17,007 nucleotides of DNA from Acidimicrobiia bacterium (lineage in GTDB: Bacteria; Actinomycetota; Acidimicrobiia; Spongiisociales; UBA5794). Below, piece after piece: positions 7,054-13,268 of the stretch. Where the stretch lies: NCBI GenBank assembly GCA_030599515.1, contig JAUVNV010000022.1:1-17007 (forward strand), written 5' to 3'. A program made the translations under genes and the position numbers. Under the pieces are notes generated by a model. That model saw only the letters and a program-made list of their open reading frames with translations, did no database searches and was not told where the DNA came from. Every line of letters starts with the position of its first letter. Position 1 is the first letter of the stretch.

Positions 7054-8322
7054 GTGACCGACCTCTCTACCCGACTCAGCGAGCTCATCGCCCCCGTCAT
7101 CGCCTACGACTCTCAAATCAACATTGTCGAGGGACAGGGCTCGTGGGTCACCGACATCGACGGCAAGCGGTACCTTGACTTTGCCTGCGGCATCGCGGTG
7201 ACGAATCTCGGCCACCGCCCCCCGGCTCTCGAAGCCGCTGCGCAGGAGCAACTCTCCCGCCTCTGGCACGCCGGTGGATCGTTCCTGTTCGAGTCGCGGG
7301 CCGACGCGGCCGAGAAGATCATCGATGTCGCGCCCGGCAGCATCGAGCAGATATTCTTCATGAACTCCGGCGCCGAGGCCGTCGAGGCCTCCGTGAAGCT
7401 GGCCAAGAAGACATCGGGCCGTCAGGGCGTCATCGTCTTCCGCGGCGGTTTCCATGGTCGCACGATGGGATCGGTCTCGTTCACAACCTCTCGAGCGAAG
7501 TATCGACGCGGATACCACCCCCTGTTGCCATCCGTGTTCGTCGCCCCCTTCCCCCATCCATACCTGTGGGGCATGTCACAGGAGGACGCGAACGCCTACG
7601 CCCTCAACGAACTGCGCCTCATGTTCAAACACGAAGTGATGCCGGATGAGATCGCGGCGTTCCTCTTCGAGCCCCTCCAGGGTGAGGGCGGCTACTACCC
7701 GGCGAGCTTCGAATTCATGCAGGCCATACGCGACCTGGCGGATGAGCACGGCATCCTCATGATCGTCGACGAGGTCCAGACCGGCTTCGGCCGGACCGGC
7801 GACTACTTCACGAGCCAGATCTACGGGATCGAACCCGACATCCTCGTGATGGGAAAGGCCATCGCCAACGGTCTGCCGTTGTCGGCGATCGGCGCCTCCA
7901 AGGAGATCTTCGCCAGGTGGGAACCGGGATCTCACGGATCGACGTTCGGTGGCAATCCCGTCTCGTGCGCCGCGGCAGCAGCAGGCGTCGACGAGTTGAA
8001 GAATGTCATCCCCGGTGTTGCCGAGCGATCAGACCTCGCCTTCACCCGATTCGGTGATCTTCAAGAGAGGCACCGCATCATCGGTGACGTGCGGGGACTC
8101 GGCCTCATGATCGGCGTCGAGTTGGTCAAGCAAGACCGGGTGCCCGACTCTGAGGCGTTCGGAGTGATCTCGAGCGAGGCTCAGAGGAACGGTCTGTTCA
8201 TCCTCAGTTGTGGCCCGGACAACAACGTCATCCGTTTCGTTCCACCGTTGAACATTTCCCTTGACGATCTCGAGACCGGCATCGACATCCTCGACCGGGC
8301 AATCACCGCCTACGAGTCGTAG
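7054..8322 (+). CDS. Class III PLP aminotransferase, GABA/acetylornithine transaminase type
   Basis: The 422-residue protein has the complete class III aminotransferase signature. NSGAEAVEASVKLAK (104-118) forms the phosphate-binding region, FHG (133-135) stacks on the cofactor, and LMIVDEVQTGFGRTGDYF (235-252) supplies D239 for the PLP ring nitrogen. K268 in VMGKAIANGLPL is the Schiff-base lysine, and GSTFGGNPVSCAAA (295-308) closes the active site. The family moves an amino group from an omega-amino compound such as 4-aminobutyrate or acetylornithine to 2-oxoglutarate. The overall sequence looks closest to GabT-type enzymes, but no gabD or arginine gene is adjacent, so the substrate is open. 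GTG is the start, with a good AGGAGG. A strong hairpin follows the stop, so the gene looks monocistronic. Confidence 0.9.
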   Translation: MTDLSTRLSELIAPVIAYDSQINIVEGQGSWVTDIDGKRYLDFACGIAVTNLGHRPPALEAAAQEQLSRLWHAGGSFLFESRADAAEKIIDVAPGSIEQIFFMNSGAEAVEASVKLAKKTSGRQGVIVFRGGFHGRTMGSVSFTTSRAKYRRGYHPLLPSVFVAPFPHPYLWGMSQEDANAYALNELRLMFKHEVMPDEIAAFLFEPLQGEGGYYPASFEFMQAIRDLADEHGILMIVDEVQTGFGRTGDYFTSQIYGIEPDILVMGKAIANGLPLSAIGASKEIFARWEPGSHGSTFGGNPVSCAAAAAGVDELKNVIPGVAERSDLAFTRFGDLQERHRIIGDVRGLGLMIGVELVKQDRVPDSEAFGVISSEAQRNGLFILSCGPDNNVIRFVPPLNISLDDLETGIDILDRAITAYES

Positions 8323-8348
8323 CCGGAAGCAAACATGTCAGACATGAA

Positions 8349-8377
8349 GAGGACGGCGCCCGTTGGGCGCCGTCCTC
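8349..8377. terminator. Strong 13-bp hairpin after the aminotransferase gene
   Basis: GAGGACGGCGCCC and its exact reverse complement flank a GTT loop, 26 bp after the aminotransferase stop. There is no clear T-tract on the plus strand. It lies between convergent genes and probably serves both. Confidence 0.75.
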
Positions 8378-8394
8378 CTACTTGGTGCTCAGGA

Positions 8395-8413
8395 CTCAGT
8401 ATTCGATACTGAG
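8395..8413. repeat. Inverted heptamer-type repeat CTCAGTAT-TCG-ATACTGAG
   Basis: An 8-bp perfect inverted repeat with a TCG loop uses the same ACTCAG/ACTGAG core as the heptamer tracts at 10276 and 14988. It lies in the 98-bp gap between convergent genes, next to the strong hairpin. Confidence 0.55.
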
Positions 8414-8420
8414 CGCCAGC

Positions 8421-8609
8421 TCAGTTTTGCGTCAGAACGCCGCGGAGACGCGGGTACTTGACGGGCTTGTGAGTGTGACAGAACTCTGCACGGTTGTAGC
8501 GGGAGAGAACGGTCATGCAACCGTCGGTGCCACAGACGCGACCCTCGTCATACGTCTTGGGGCGACGGGACCTGCCCTGGGGGCGAGACGCTTTCATGAT
8601 GTCGGACAT
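8421..8609 (-). CDS. Small Cys/His-motif protein of unknown function (62 aa)
   Basis: The protein is basic (KASRPQGRSRRPK at the N-terminus) and carries C26-x4-C31-x12-C44-x2-H47 in RVCGTDGCMTV through EFCHTH, which looks like a small zinc-binding site. The core EGRVCG, then CMTVLSRYN, then CHTHKP, has the look of a conserved small actinobacterial family that I cannot name. The start at 8609 is fixed by GGAGGT 5 nt upstream; the frame extends further but without features. A well-spaced promoter (TTGCAA, 17 nt, TAGGAT) precedes an 80-nt leader, so the gene seems to be separately and perhaps strongly expressed. A nucleic-acid-binding role would fit the basic N-terminus but is a guess. Confidence 0.75.
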   Translation of the reverse strand: MSDIMKASRPQGRSRRPKTYDEGRVCGTDGCMTVLSRYNRAEFCHTHKPVKYPRLRGVLTQN

Positions 8610-8614
8610 GGATG

Positions 8615-8620
8615 ACCTCC
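8615..8620 (-). promoter_or_regulatory. Shine-Dalgarno site of the 62-aa Cys/His protein gene
   Basis: GGAGGT on the minus strand lies 5 nt before the ATG at 8609 and decides the start of this short gene. Confidence 0.75.
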
Positions 8621-8697
8621 GAAGAGAACGATGTTGGCTCTGCCGACTAGTCGATGGTGAACGACGCCGACGGGAAGAACCGGGATTTGTTGACCCC

Positions 8698-8726
8698 ATC
8701 CTATTTGCACTATCCCAATATTGCAA
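8698..8726 (-). promoter_or_regulatory. Promoter with -35 TTGCAA and -10 TAGGAT, 17-nt spacer
   Basis: On the minus strand TTGCAA (8726-8721), a 17-nt spacer and TAGGAT (8703-8698) lie in an AT-rich island in the otherwise GC-rich 137-bp gap. Transcription would start near 8691, giving an 80-nt leader to the 62-residue protein gene. Confidence 0.6.
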
Positions 8727-8747
8727 AACTCTTTTGGCAGGGGCCCG

Positions 8748-10262
8748 TCAGTCCCGGCGATGACGGCCGGCGAGCGCCTCGAGACCGCCCTCGCCGGGCC
8801 AGAGCAACGCGCCGACCAGGCCGAGGATCGCCAGCAGCGTCATCCAGTTGGGGAACCGGGTGAACAGGGTGGGCCCGGCGCTTCGCATGGCAGCCTCACC
8901 GTAGAGCACGCCCTCGGCGAACACGTCGGTGGTCTCGCCGACGGCGCCCGCCGCCGTGATGAATGTCGACGTTCCCGTGATCGCCGCATGGACGAGATCC
9001 TGGCCGATGGCCGCGGCGTTCACTCTCGTCATGTCTATCAGTTGGTCGGAGGCCGCGGTTTCGCCGTACGAGCTTTCATTCGTGGCAACGACCATGAGTT
9101 GCGATCCCGCGTCGGATATCGAGTGGATGGATCTGGGGAAAGCACCCTCGAACGAGATCACCGAGCCCAGCTGCCATTGAGTCGTCCCCCCATCCGCCGA
9201 GAACACCATCGGGAACACGACCGACTCGCTACCCCGAACCATGTCCCTCGGCACCTGATCGAGTTGGGGAATGAACCCCAGCAGCGAACGGAGCGGAACA
9301 TACTCACCGAACGGAACCGGGTGCTGCTTGGCGTACTCGCCGATCTTGACGCCTTCGGGCGAGTAGAACATGTTGACGTTGAGGAAACCGTCTGGTTCAA
9401 CGCGCCGGGTTCCCGACACTAGGAAGTAGGCGCCGATCCTTCCCGCCTGGGCGATGATCGCTGCCTTCACGGCTTCGTTGCTCTCAGGGTCGAACGGAGC
9501 CCCCGTTGAGTTCTCTGCCCACACGACGAGGTCCGCTCCATCGTCCGGAATCGTCTCCGTCCACTTCAGATGCGACTCGAAGATCCGCTGGTTCTCGTTC
9601 TGGCAGTGAACCATCGGGCAAGGAGAACCGCCCTGCACGATCGCGACCTGGAGCGGTTGGCCGTCGGCTCTCGGCGGGAACAGCATCCCGGAACCACCGA
9701 GCAACACGATCACGACCGACACGTCGACGAGCTGTCTCCAGTGGTCTCGTGACTCCAGAAGAAGCACTGCCGCCGCGGCGAACGCCACCGCCACCACGGT
9801 CCACCCCGCCGGACCGATCCATTGCACGGTGCCGAGCAATGGGGGAAATCCCGACGCCGCGTAGCCGATGTTGCCCCAGGGGAAACCTCCGAACGGGAAC
9901 CGGGCCCGCATGAACTCGATCCCAGCCCACGCCCCCACGACGATGAGCCACCATCGCCATGCGGGCCACAGCCGGAAGACCCACACGACGAAGGAGTAGG
10001 CCGCGAAGTAGGACGCCATCAGGAGAACCAGCGGCACCCACGCGATGAAGCCGAGGACGCTGATCCAGAACAGCAGGATTCCGAAGAAGATGGTTCCCCA
10101 CAGGAAGCCGATCGTGATCGCCTCGAACCCTTGCTCTACGCGGCGAAGCGCCCAGAACAACGGGATCGGCGCGACGAACGCGAGCGGTCCCAGGTCGAGG
10201 GGCGGGAACGCTGCCCACATGAGCAGGGCGCTGACAACCGCAGCAAGATAGGGGAGGAGCAT
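8748..10262 (-). CDS. lnt: Apolipoprotein N-acyltransferase (Lnt) homologue with Ser at the catalytic Cys position
   Basis: The 504-residue protein has an N-terminal half of several membrane segments (about 1-195) with FPWGNIGY (126-133) and a C-terminal nitrilase-fold domain from about residue 205. The nitrilase motifs are present: E250 in VVWAEN, K312 in YAKQHPVPFGEYVPL with E320, and ISFEGAFP around 369-376. In E. coli Lnt the triad is E267, K335, C387; here the third position is Ser370, encoded by TCG, which differs from Cys codons by two bases. Lnt adds the third acyl chain to the N-terminal Cys of mature lipoproteins at the periplasmic face. The start at 10262 is chosen because the frame upstream runs through intergenic heptamer repeats and overlaps the divergent gene. 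A TACCCT box lies 9 nt before the ATG. If Ser is not functional, the protein could have another role. Confidence 0.88.
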   Translation of the reverse strand: MLLPYLAAVVSALLMWAAFPPLDLGPLAFVAPIPLFWALRRVEQGFEAITIGFLWGTIFFGILLFWISVLGFIAWVPLVLLMASYFAAYSFVVWVFRLWPAWRWWLIVVGAWAGIEFMRARFPFGGFPWGNIGYAASGFPPLLGTVQWIGPAGWTVVAVAFAAAAVLLLESRDHWRQLVDVSVVIVLLGGSGMLFPPRADGQPLQVAIVQGGSPCPMVHCQNENQRIFESHLKWTETIPDDGADLVVWAENSTGAPFDPESNEAVKAAIIAQAGRIGAYFLVSGTRRVEPDGFLNVNMFYSPEGVKIGEYAKQHPVPFGEYVPLRSLLGFIPQLDQVPRDMVRGSESVVFPMVFSADGGTTQWQLGSVISFEGAFPRSIHSISDAGSQLMVVATNESSYGETAASDQLIDMTRVNAAAIGQDLVHAAITGTSTFITAAGAVGETTDVFAEGVLYGEAAMRSAGPTLFTRFPNWMTLLAILGLVGALLWPGEGGLEALAGRHRRD

Positions 10263-10271
10263 GGCCCGGGA

Positions 10272-10277
10272 AGGGTA
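10272..10277 (-). promoter_or_regulatory. Putative -10 box (TACCCT) of lnt
   Basis: On the minus strand TACCCT lies 9 nt before the ATG at 10262. It overlaps the edge of the heptamer repeat tract. The spacing is slightly longer than at other genes. Confidence 0.3.
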
Positions 10278-10308
10278 CTGAGTACTGAGTACTGAGTGCT
10301 CAGTACCC
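10273..10308. repeat. Heptamer tandem repeat (TACTGAG x3) folding as inverted repeat
   Basis: TACTGAG repeats at 10276-10282, 10283-10289 and 10290-10296, then the inverse TGCTCAGTACCCC. GGGTACTGAG (10273-10282) pairs with CTCAGTACCC (10299-10308); an inner TACTGAG/CTCAGTA pairing with a 2-nt loop is also possible. It lies between the divergent lnt and IMPase genes. Confidence 0.75.
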
Positions 10309-10317
10309 CAGCAACCG

Positions 10318-10323
10318 TAGGCT
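10318..10323 (+). promoter_or_regulatory. Putative -10 box (TAGGCT) of the IMPase gene, leaderless
   Basis: TAGGCT is 6 nt before the ATG at 10330, with no Shine-Dalgarno. It would drive the IMPase-amidohydrolase pair. Confidence 0.45.
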
Positions 10324-10329
10324 GCCGGC

Positions 10330-11115
10330 ATGGACGATCTTCAACTGGCAATCGAAGCCGCGCGGGCCGGTGGGGCGATTCTCCGTGAGAGCTTCGATCG
10401 CGGGGTGACGGCGCAGTACAAGCGGCGATTCGATCCGGTAACCGAGATCGATCACGCTTCCGAAGCTGCTGTGCTGTCGATGATCTCTGAGAATCGACCG
10501 GACGATGCGATCCTTGCGGAGGAGAGTGGTGGCACGATCCCCGGTGGTCGCCTTTGGATCGTCGATCCCCTCGACGGGACCGTGAACTTCGTGCACGGCA
10601 TTCCCCAGATCTCTGTCAGCATCGGCCTGTGGGAAGGCGACCAGCCGCTCACCGGCGTCATCTACGACCCACTTCGCGACGAATGCTTCTCCGCCGCCGC
10701 GGGACAAGGAGCGCATCTCAACGGGCGTCGGATCCGCGTGTCGGAAACAGACGACCTCGAACGATCAGTAGCCGCAACCGGCTTCCCGTACGATCACGGA
10801 GACTACGCCCGGGAGTACGCCGAAGTGCTGGGAGCGGTGCTCGGCTCCGTCAACGGTATACGTCGGTTCGGTTCGGCAGCACTCGACCTCGCCTGGGTAG
10901 CAGCGGGTCGCTATGAGGCCTACTGGGAACTGGGCGTCGCACCCTGGGACCAGGCGGCCGGAATCCTCATCGTGCGGGAGGCCGGCGGTCGCGTGACCGA
11001 CCTCAGTGGCATCGATTCCGTGCCGGCGACGCCCATGGTGATGTCCAGCAACGGGCTGATCCACGATGCTCTTCGGGAGATCCTCGAGCCCGCTCTTCCG
11101 GAACACCTGCGATGA
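10330..11115 (+). CDS. Inositol monophosphatase family phosphatase
   Basis: The 261-residue protein shows the Mg-dependent IMPase signatures: AEESGG (63-68) supplying the first metal-binding acid, WIVDPLDGTVNFVHGIP (76-92) with metal ligands D79 and D82 and G83/T84 for phosphate, and APWDQAAGILIVREAGG (204-220) with D207. The family hydrolyses inositol-1-phosphate and related sugar or histidinol phosphates; in actinobacteria inositol feeds phosphatidylinositol and mycothiol, and some members are histidinol-phosphate phosphatases. The sequence alone does not settle the substrate. The gene starts at an ATG 6 nt after a TAGGCT box and overlaps the next gene by 4 bp (ATGA), so the two are translated together. 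Length is normal for the family. Confidence 0.88.
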   Translation: MDDLQLAIEAARAGGAILRESFDRGVTAQYKRRFDPVTEIDHASEAAVLSMISENRPDDAILAEESGGTIPGGRLWIVDPLDGTVNFVHGIPQISVSIGLWEGDQPLTGVIYDPLRDECFSAAAGQGAHLNGRRIRVSETDDLERSVAATGFPYDHGDYAREYAEVLGAVLGSVNGIRRFGSAALDLAWVAAGRYEAYWELGVAPWDQAAGILIVREAGGRVTDLSGIDSVPATPMVMSSNGLIHDALREILEPALPEHLR

Positions 11116-12692
11116 TCGGAGATCGAAGGTTGCTCGTCGCCGACACCGTGCGAACCGCTCGCGGCATCCCCGGCGATGCGATCCTGATCGAAGACGGCCG
11201 GGTCATCGCCGTGGGGGATCACCGGGCTCTCGAAGGCCCCGGCGTCACCGTCGAGGAGTACGCCGGTGCGGTTCTGCTCCCCGGTCTGCGGGATGCACAC
11301 ATTCACCCCGTGACCTACGCGGCGTCGCTCTCCGGGACATCGCTCAAGAGCATGAAGAGCATCGGAGAGCTCAAGGAAACGATGAGGAGAGTTGCAGCAG
11401 GTCTTGCATCCGGTGAGCCCCTGGTTGCACTCCGACTCGACGACGAGACACTCGTCGAACGGCGCCTACCTACGCGGGCCGATCTCGACGAGGCCGTTCC
11501 GGACCGCCCGGTCCTCATCCACCGCTACTGCGGACACGTTGCCATCGCGAACACGGCCGCTCTCCGCCACGCCGGTGTCGACGCCTCCACACCAGACCCG
11601 GATGGCGGCTCAATCGACCGGGACGCCGCCGGGGAACCGAACGGTGTCCTGAGGGAAACCGCCATCGATCTCGTGTCGACCCGTCTCGACGCCTCGGGAA
11701 CTGTGACCGAACAGTCACTGCTCGACGCGCTGACCGGTCTGGCCGGTCTCGGAATCACATCCATCGGAGCGATACTCGGCCTCGGCAACGGGCCGTGGGC
11801 AAGCCTCGGCGATGAGGTCGCGGCGATCGTCGCCGTCGCCGATCGACTCCCGATAAACGTCCACGGGTTCGTCATCGCTCGCAGCGTCGATGATCTCGAG
11901 GCTGCTGCCCATCGCCTGAACACGGCAGGAGATCGGCTCCGCTGGGCCGGTTACAAGGGCTTCGCAGATGGCAGTCTCGGAGGTCACACAGCGGCGATGC
12001 ACGCCCCATTTGCCGATCGACCGGACGAGTTCGGCACGATGCGGCTCGATGCTTCGGATCGTCTCCTCGCCGAAGCGTCACTCCGCATGGGCGGGATGGT
12101 CGCGCTCCATGCGATCGGCGATCGAGCCAACGGGGCGGTCGTCGATCTGTACGAGGATCTGATCGCAGCCGGCGCCCCTCCTCAGCGACTCCGCATCGAG
12201 CACGCCTCCGTTCTCGACCGGACCGACATCGACCGAATCGCGCGCCTCGGAGTGGTTGCATCGATTCAACCCGCGTTCCTTGGATCCGAATTCGAGTGGA
12301 TCGTCGATCGCGTCGGACCCGATCGCATCGTGTCGACCTATCCGTTCGCATCGCTGGACCACGCCGGCGTTCCGATGTGCGCCGGGTCGGACAGCCCGGT
12401 CGAGTCGCCCGATCCGTGGGCCGGAATGGCGCTGGCCAGAGACCGGGCCGGCGTCATGAAGAGCGAGGGCCTCTTGCCCGATCGTGCACTATCGCTCTTC
12501 ACGGACGGGGCCGCCGCCGCACTCGGCGAACCTCTCCCTCTCTCTCCCGGCAGCCCCGCCGACATCGTTGCCGTCGACCGGGACCCGGTCGCGAGTGATC
12601 CGGATCAGGTTCGAAACACCATCGTCTTCGAAACCTGGGTCGGTGGCGAACGGATCGTGGTGGACAGGAACCGTCCAATCTGCAGCAGTTGA
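11112..12692 (+). CDS. YtcJ-type amidohydrolase (Amidohydro_3 family)
   Basis: The 526-residue protein follows the YtcJ/COG1574 pattern of metal-dependent TIM-barrel hydrolases. An N-terminal beta-sandwich (ILIEDGRVIAVGDHRAL) precedes LLPGLRDAHIHP, giving metal ligands H63 and H65. GYKGFADGSLGGHTAAM (280-296) is typical of the family and K282 may be the bridging lysine. ALHAIGDRANG (331-341) with H333, RIEHASV (361-367) with H364, and CAGSDSPVESPDPW (423-436) with D427 complete the site. Homologues act on N-acyl or formamide bonds, but most members are uncharacterised. The start codon overlaps the IMPase stop by 4 bp, which indicates translational coupling; any metabolic link with the IMPase is not evident. 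The short gap before the convergent next gene contains only a weak GGCAC/GTGCC stem. Confidence 0.87.
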   Translation: MIGDRRLLVADTVRTARGIPGDAILIEDGRVIAVGDHRALEGPGVTVEEYAGAVLLPGLRDAHIHPVTYAASLSGTSLKSMKSIGELKETMRRVAAGLASGEPLVALRLDDETLVERRLPTRADLDEAVPDRPVLIHRYCGHVAIANTAALRHAGVDASTPDPDGGSIDRDAAGEPNGVLRETAIDLVSTRLDASGTVTEQSLLDALTGLAGLGITSIGAILGLGNGPWASLGDEVAAIVAVADRLPINVHGFVIARSVDDLEAAAHRLNTAGDRLRWAGYKGFADGSLGGHTAAMHAPFADRPDEFGTMRLDASDRLLAEASLRMGGMVALHAIGDRANGAVVDLYEDLIAAGAPPQRLRIEHASVLDRTDIDRIARLGVVASIQPAFLGSEFEWIVDRVGPDRIVSTYPFASLDHAGVPMCAGSDSPVESPDPWAGMALARDRAGVMKSEGLLPDRALSLFTDGAAAALGEPLPLSPGSPADIVAVDRDPVASDPDQVRNTIVFETWVGGERIVVDRNRPICSS

Positions 12693-12720
12693 GGCACCTG
12701 TGCCCCGATGACGCACCGTG

Positions 12721-12921
12721 TCAGCGGACGATGCCGGCGGCGAACTGCCAGCAGTCGGCGCAGAGATAGCCGGCGTCATGGAAGCGGGCGTCCTGATCGA
12801 GAACCGCGATGCGACAGATACTGCAGGTTCCGGCGACGAAGTCGCGAGCGGCGTCCTGGAACGGCCCGTCTGAAACGGCGAGGTCCGAGACGAGGACGGC
12901 TCTGCTGGTTCCTTGCTTCAC
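12721..12921 (-). CDS. Small zinc-ribbon protein of unknown function (66 aa)
   Basis: The 66-residue protein carries two CxxC pairs, C33-S-I-C36 and C54-A-D-C57, separated by 17 residues, which is a typical treble-clef or zinc-ribbon metal site. The N-terminal half (AVLVSDLAVSDGPFQDAARDFVAG) is not recognisable. It starts with GTG at 12921, supported by a TAGCCT box 7 nt upstream; no ATG lies near. It lies 54 bp downstream of the selenoprotein gene on the same strand but has its own box. I cannot name a family. Small two-CxxC proteins often regulate or chaperone other proteins, but nothing here shows that. Confidence 0.65.
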   Translation of the reverse strand: MKQGTSRAVLVSDLAVSDGPFQDAARDFVAGTCSICRIAVLDQDARFHDAGYLCADCWQFAAGIVR

Positions 12922-12928
12922 CAGTGGA

Positions 12929-12934
12929 AGGCTA
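12929..12934 (-). promoter_or_regulatory. Putative -10 box (TAGCCT) of the 66-aa zinc-ribbon gene
   Basis: On the minus strand TAGCCT lies 7 nt before the GTG at 12921. It supports GTG as a leaderless start. Confidence 0.42.
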
Positions 12935-12975
12935 TCGGGGAGCCAGCTTCATCGATAGAAACGACGCGTACGCTC

Positions 12976-13212
12976 CTACGTGAGGATGTCCCTCAGGGGT
13001 CCGGCGATGTCCTCATACTCGGCGTGGCGACCGGTCTCCTCTTTCGAGTAGATGAGACGATCGTCGAGCATGACCTCAAACCTCCCGCCACTGGACGGGA
13101 TCAGGGTGAGGCGGTCAATGATTCGCTCGAATTCATCGAGCAGCTGATCGGCCGTGCGCACGGCACGGTTCCGATAGCCTCAAACGGCGCAGTATTCGAT
13201 GCTGAGATTCAT
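12976..13212 (-). CDS. SelW-like (Rdx family) selenoprotein with in-frame TGA as selenocysteine
   Basis: Read from the ATG at 13212, this frame gives 78 residues if TGA at 13182-13180 is selenocysteine (U): MNLSIEYCAV-U-GYRNRA, then a helix ADQLLDEFERIIDRL, then LIPSSGGRFEVMLDDRLIYSKEETGRHAEY. This is the thioredoxin-like Rdx/SelW fold: an IEYC strand, the CxxU redox motif (C8, U11) followed by GY, and the SGGRFEV strand. In Cys homologues the second motif residue is Cys, exactly where TGA sits. A bacterial SECIS-like stem-loop lies just after the TGA (13147-13175). The short TGA-free frame from a GTG at 13161 would lack the first strand and the whole redox motif. A TAGCGT box lies 7 nt before the ATG. 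SelW-like proteins are thiol oxidoreductases of uncertain substrate. Expression needs selABCD, which must be elsewhere in the genome. Confidence 0.88.
13147..13175 (-). promoter_or_regulatory. Bacterial SECIS-like stem-loop in the selenoprotein gene
   Basis: On the minus strand ATCGG (13175-13171), a bulged AA, and CCGTGC (13168-13163) pair with GCACGG (13157-13152) and CCGAT (13151-13147), leaving the loop CGTGC (13162-13158). There are 17 nt between TGA and the loop and a G at loop position 2, as in the published bacterial SECIS pattern (loop 16-37 nt after UGA, G in the first two loop bases). The element lies inside the coding region, as bacterial SECIS elements do. Confidence 0.75.
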
Positions 13213-13219
13213 GCGAATC

Positions 13220-13225
13220 ACGCTA
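13220..13225 (-). promoter_or_regulatory. Putative -10 box (TAGCGT) of the selenoprotein gene, leaderless
   Basis: On the minus strand TAGCGT lies 7 nt before the ATG at 13212, in the 56-bp gap after ilvD. It supports the upstream ATG as the true start, well before the TGA codon. Confidence 0.5.
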
Positions 13226-13268
13226 GTCGATTCCGGCGCGGAACCGAGAGCAGTGGCCCGTCATCTAC

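Noticed and set aside
10263..10331. Longer Lnt start at 10331
   Set aside because: The extra residues translate the heptamer repeats and overlap the divergent IMPase start.
12976..13161. A 61-residue gene starting with GTG at 13161
   Set aside because: It lacks the first strand and the redox motif of the Rdx fold; the homologous sequence continues upstream through the TGA to an ATG with a promoter-like box.
13180..13182. TGA as a nonsense mutation making a pseudogene
   Set aside because: The TGA sits exactly at the second redox position, the frame is intact on both sides, and a SECIS-like stem-loop follows at the right distance. A pseudogene is not excluded without the selABCD check.
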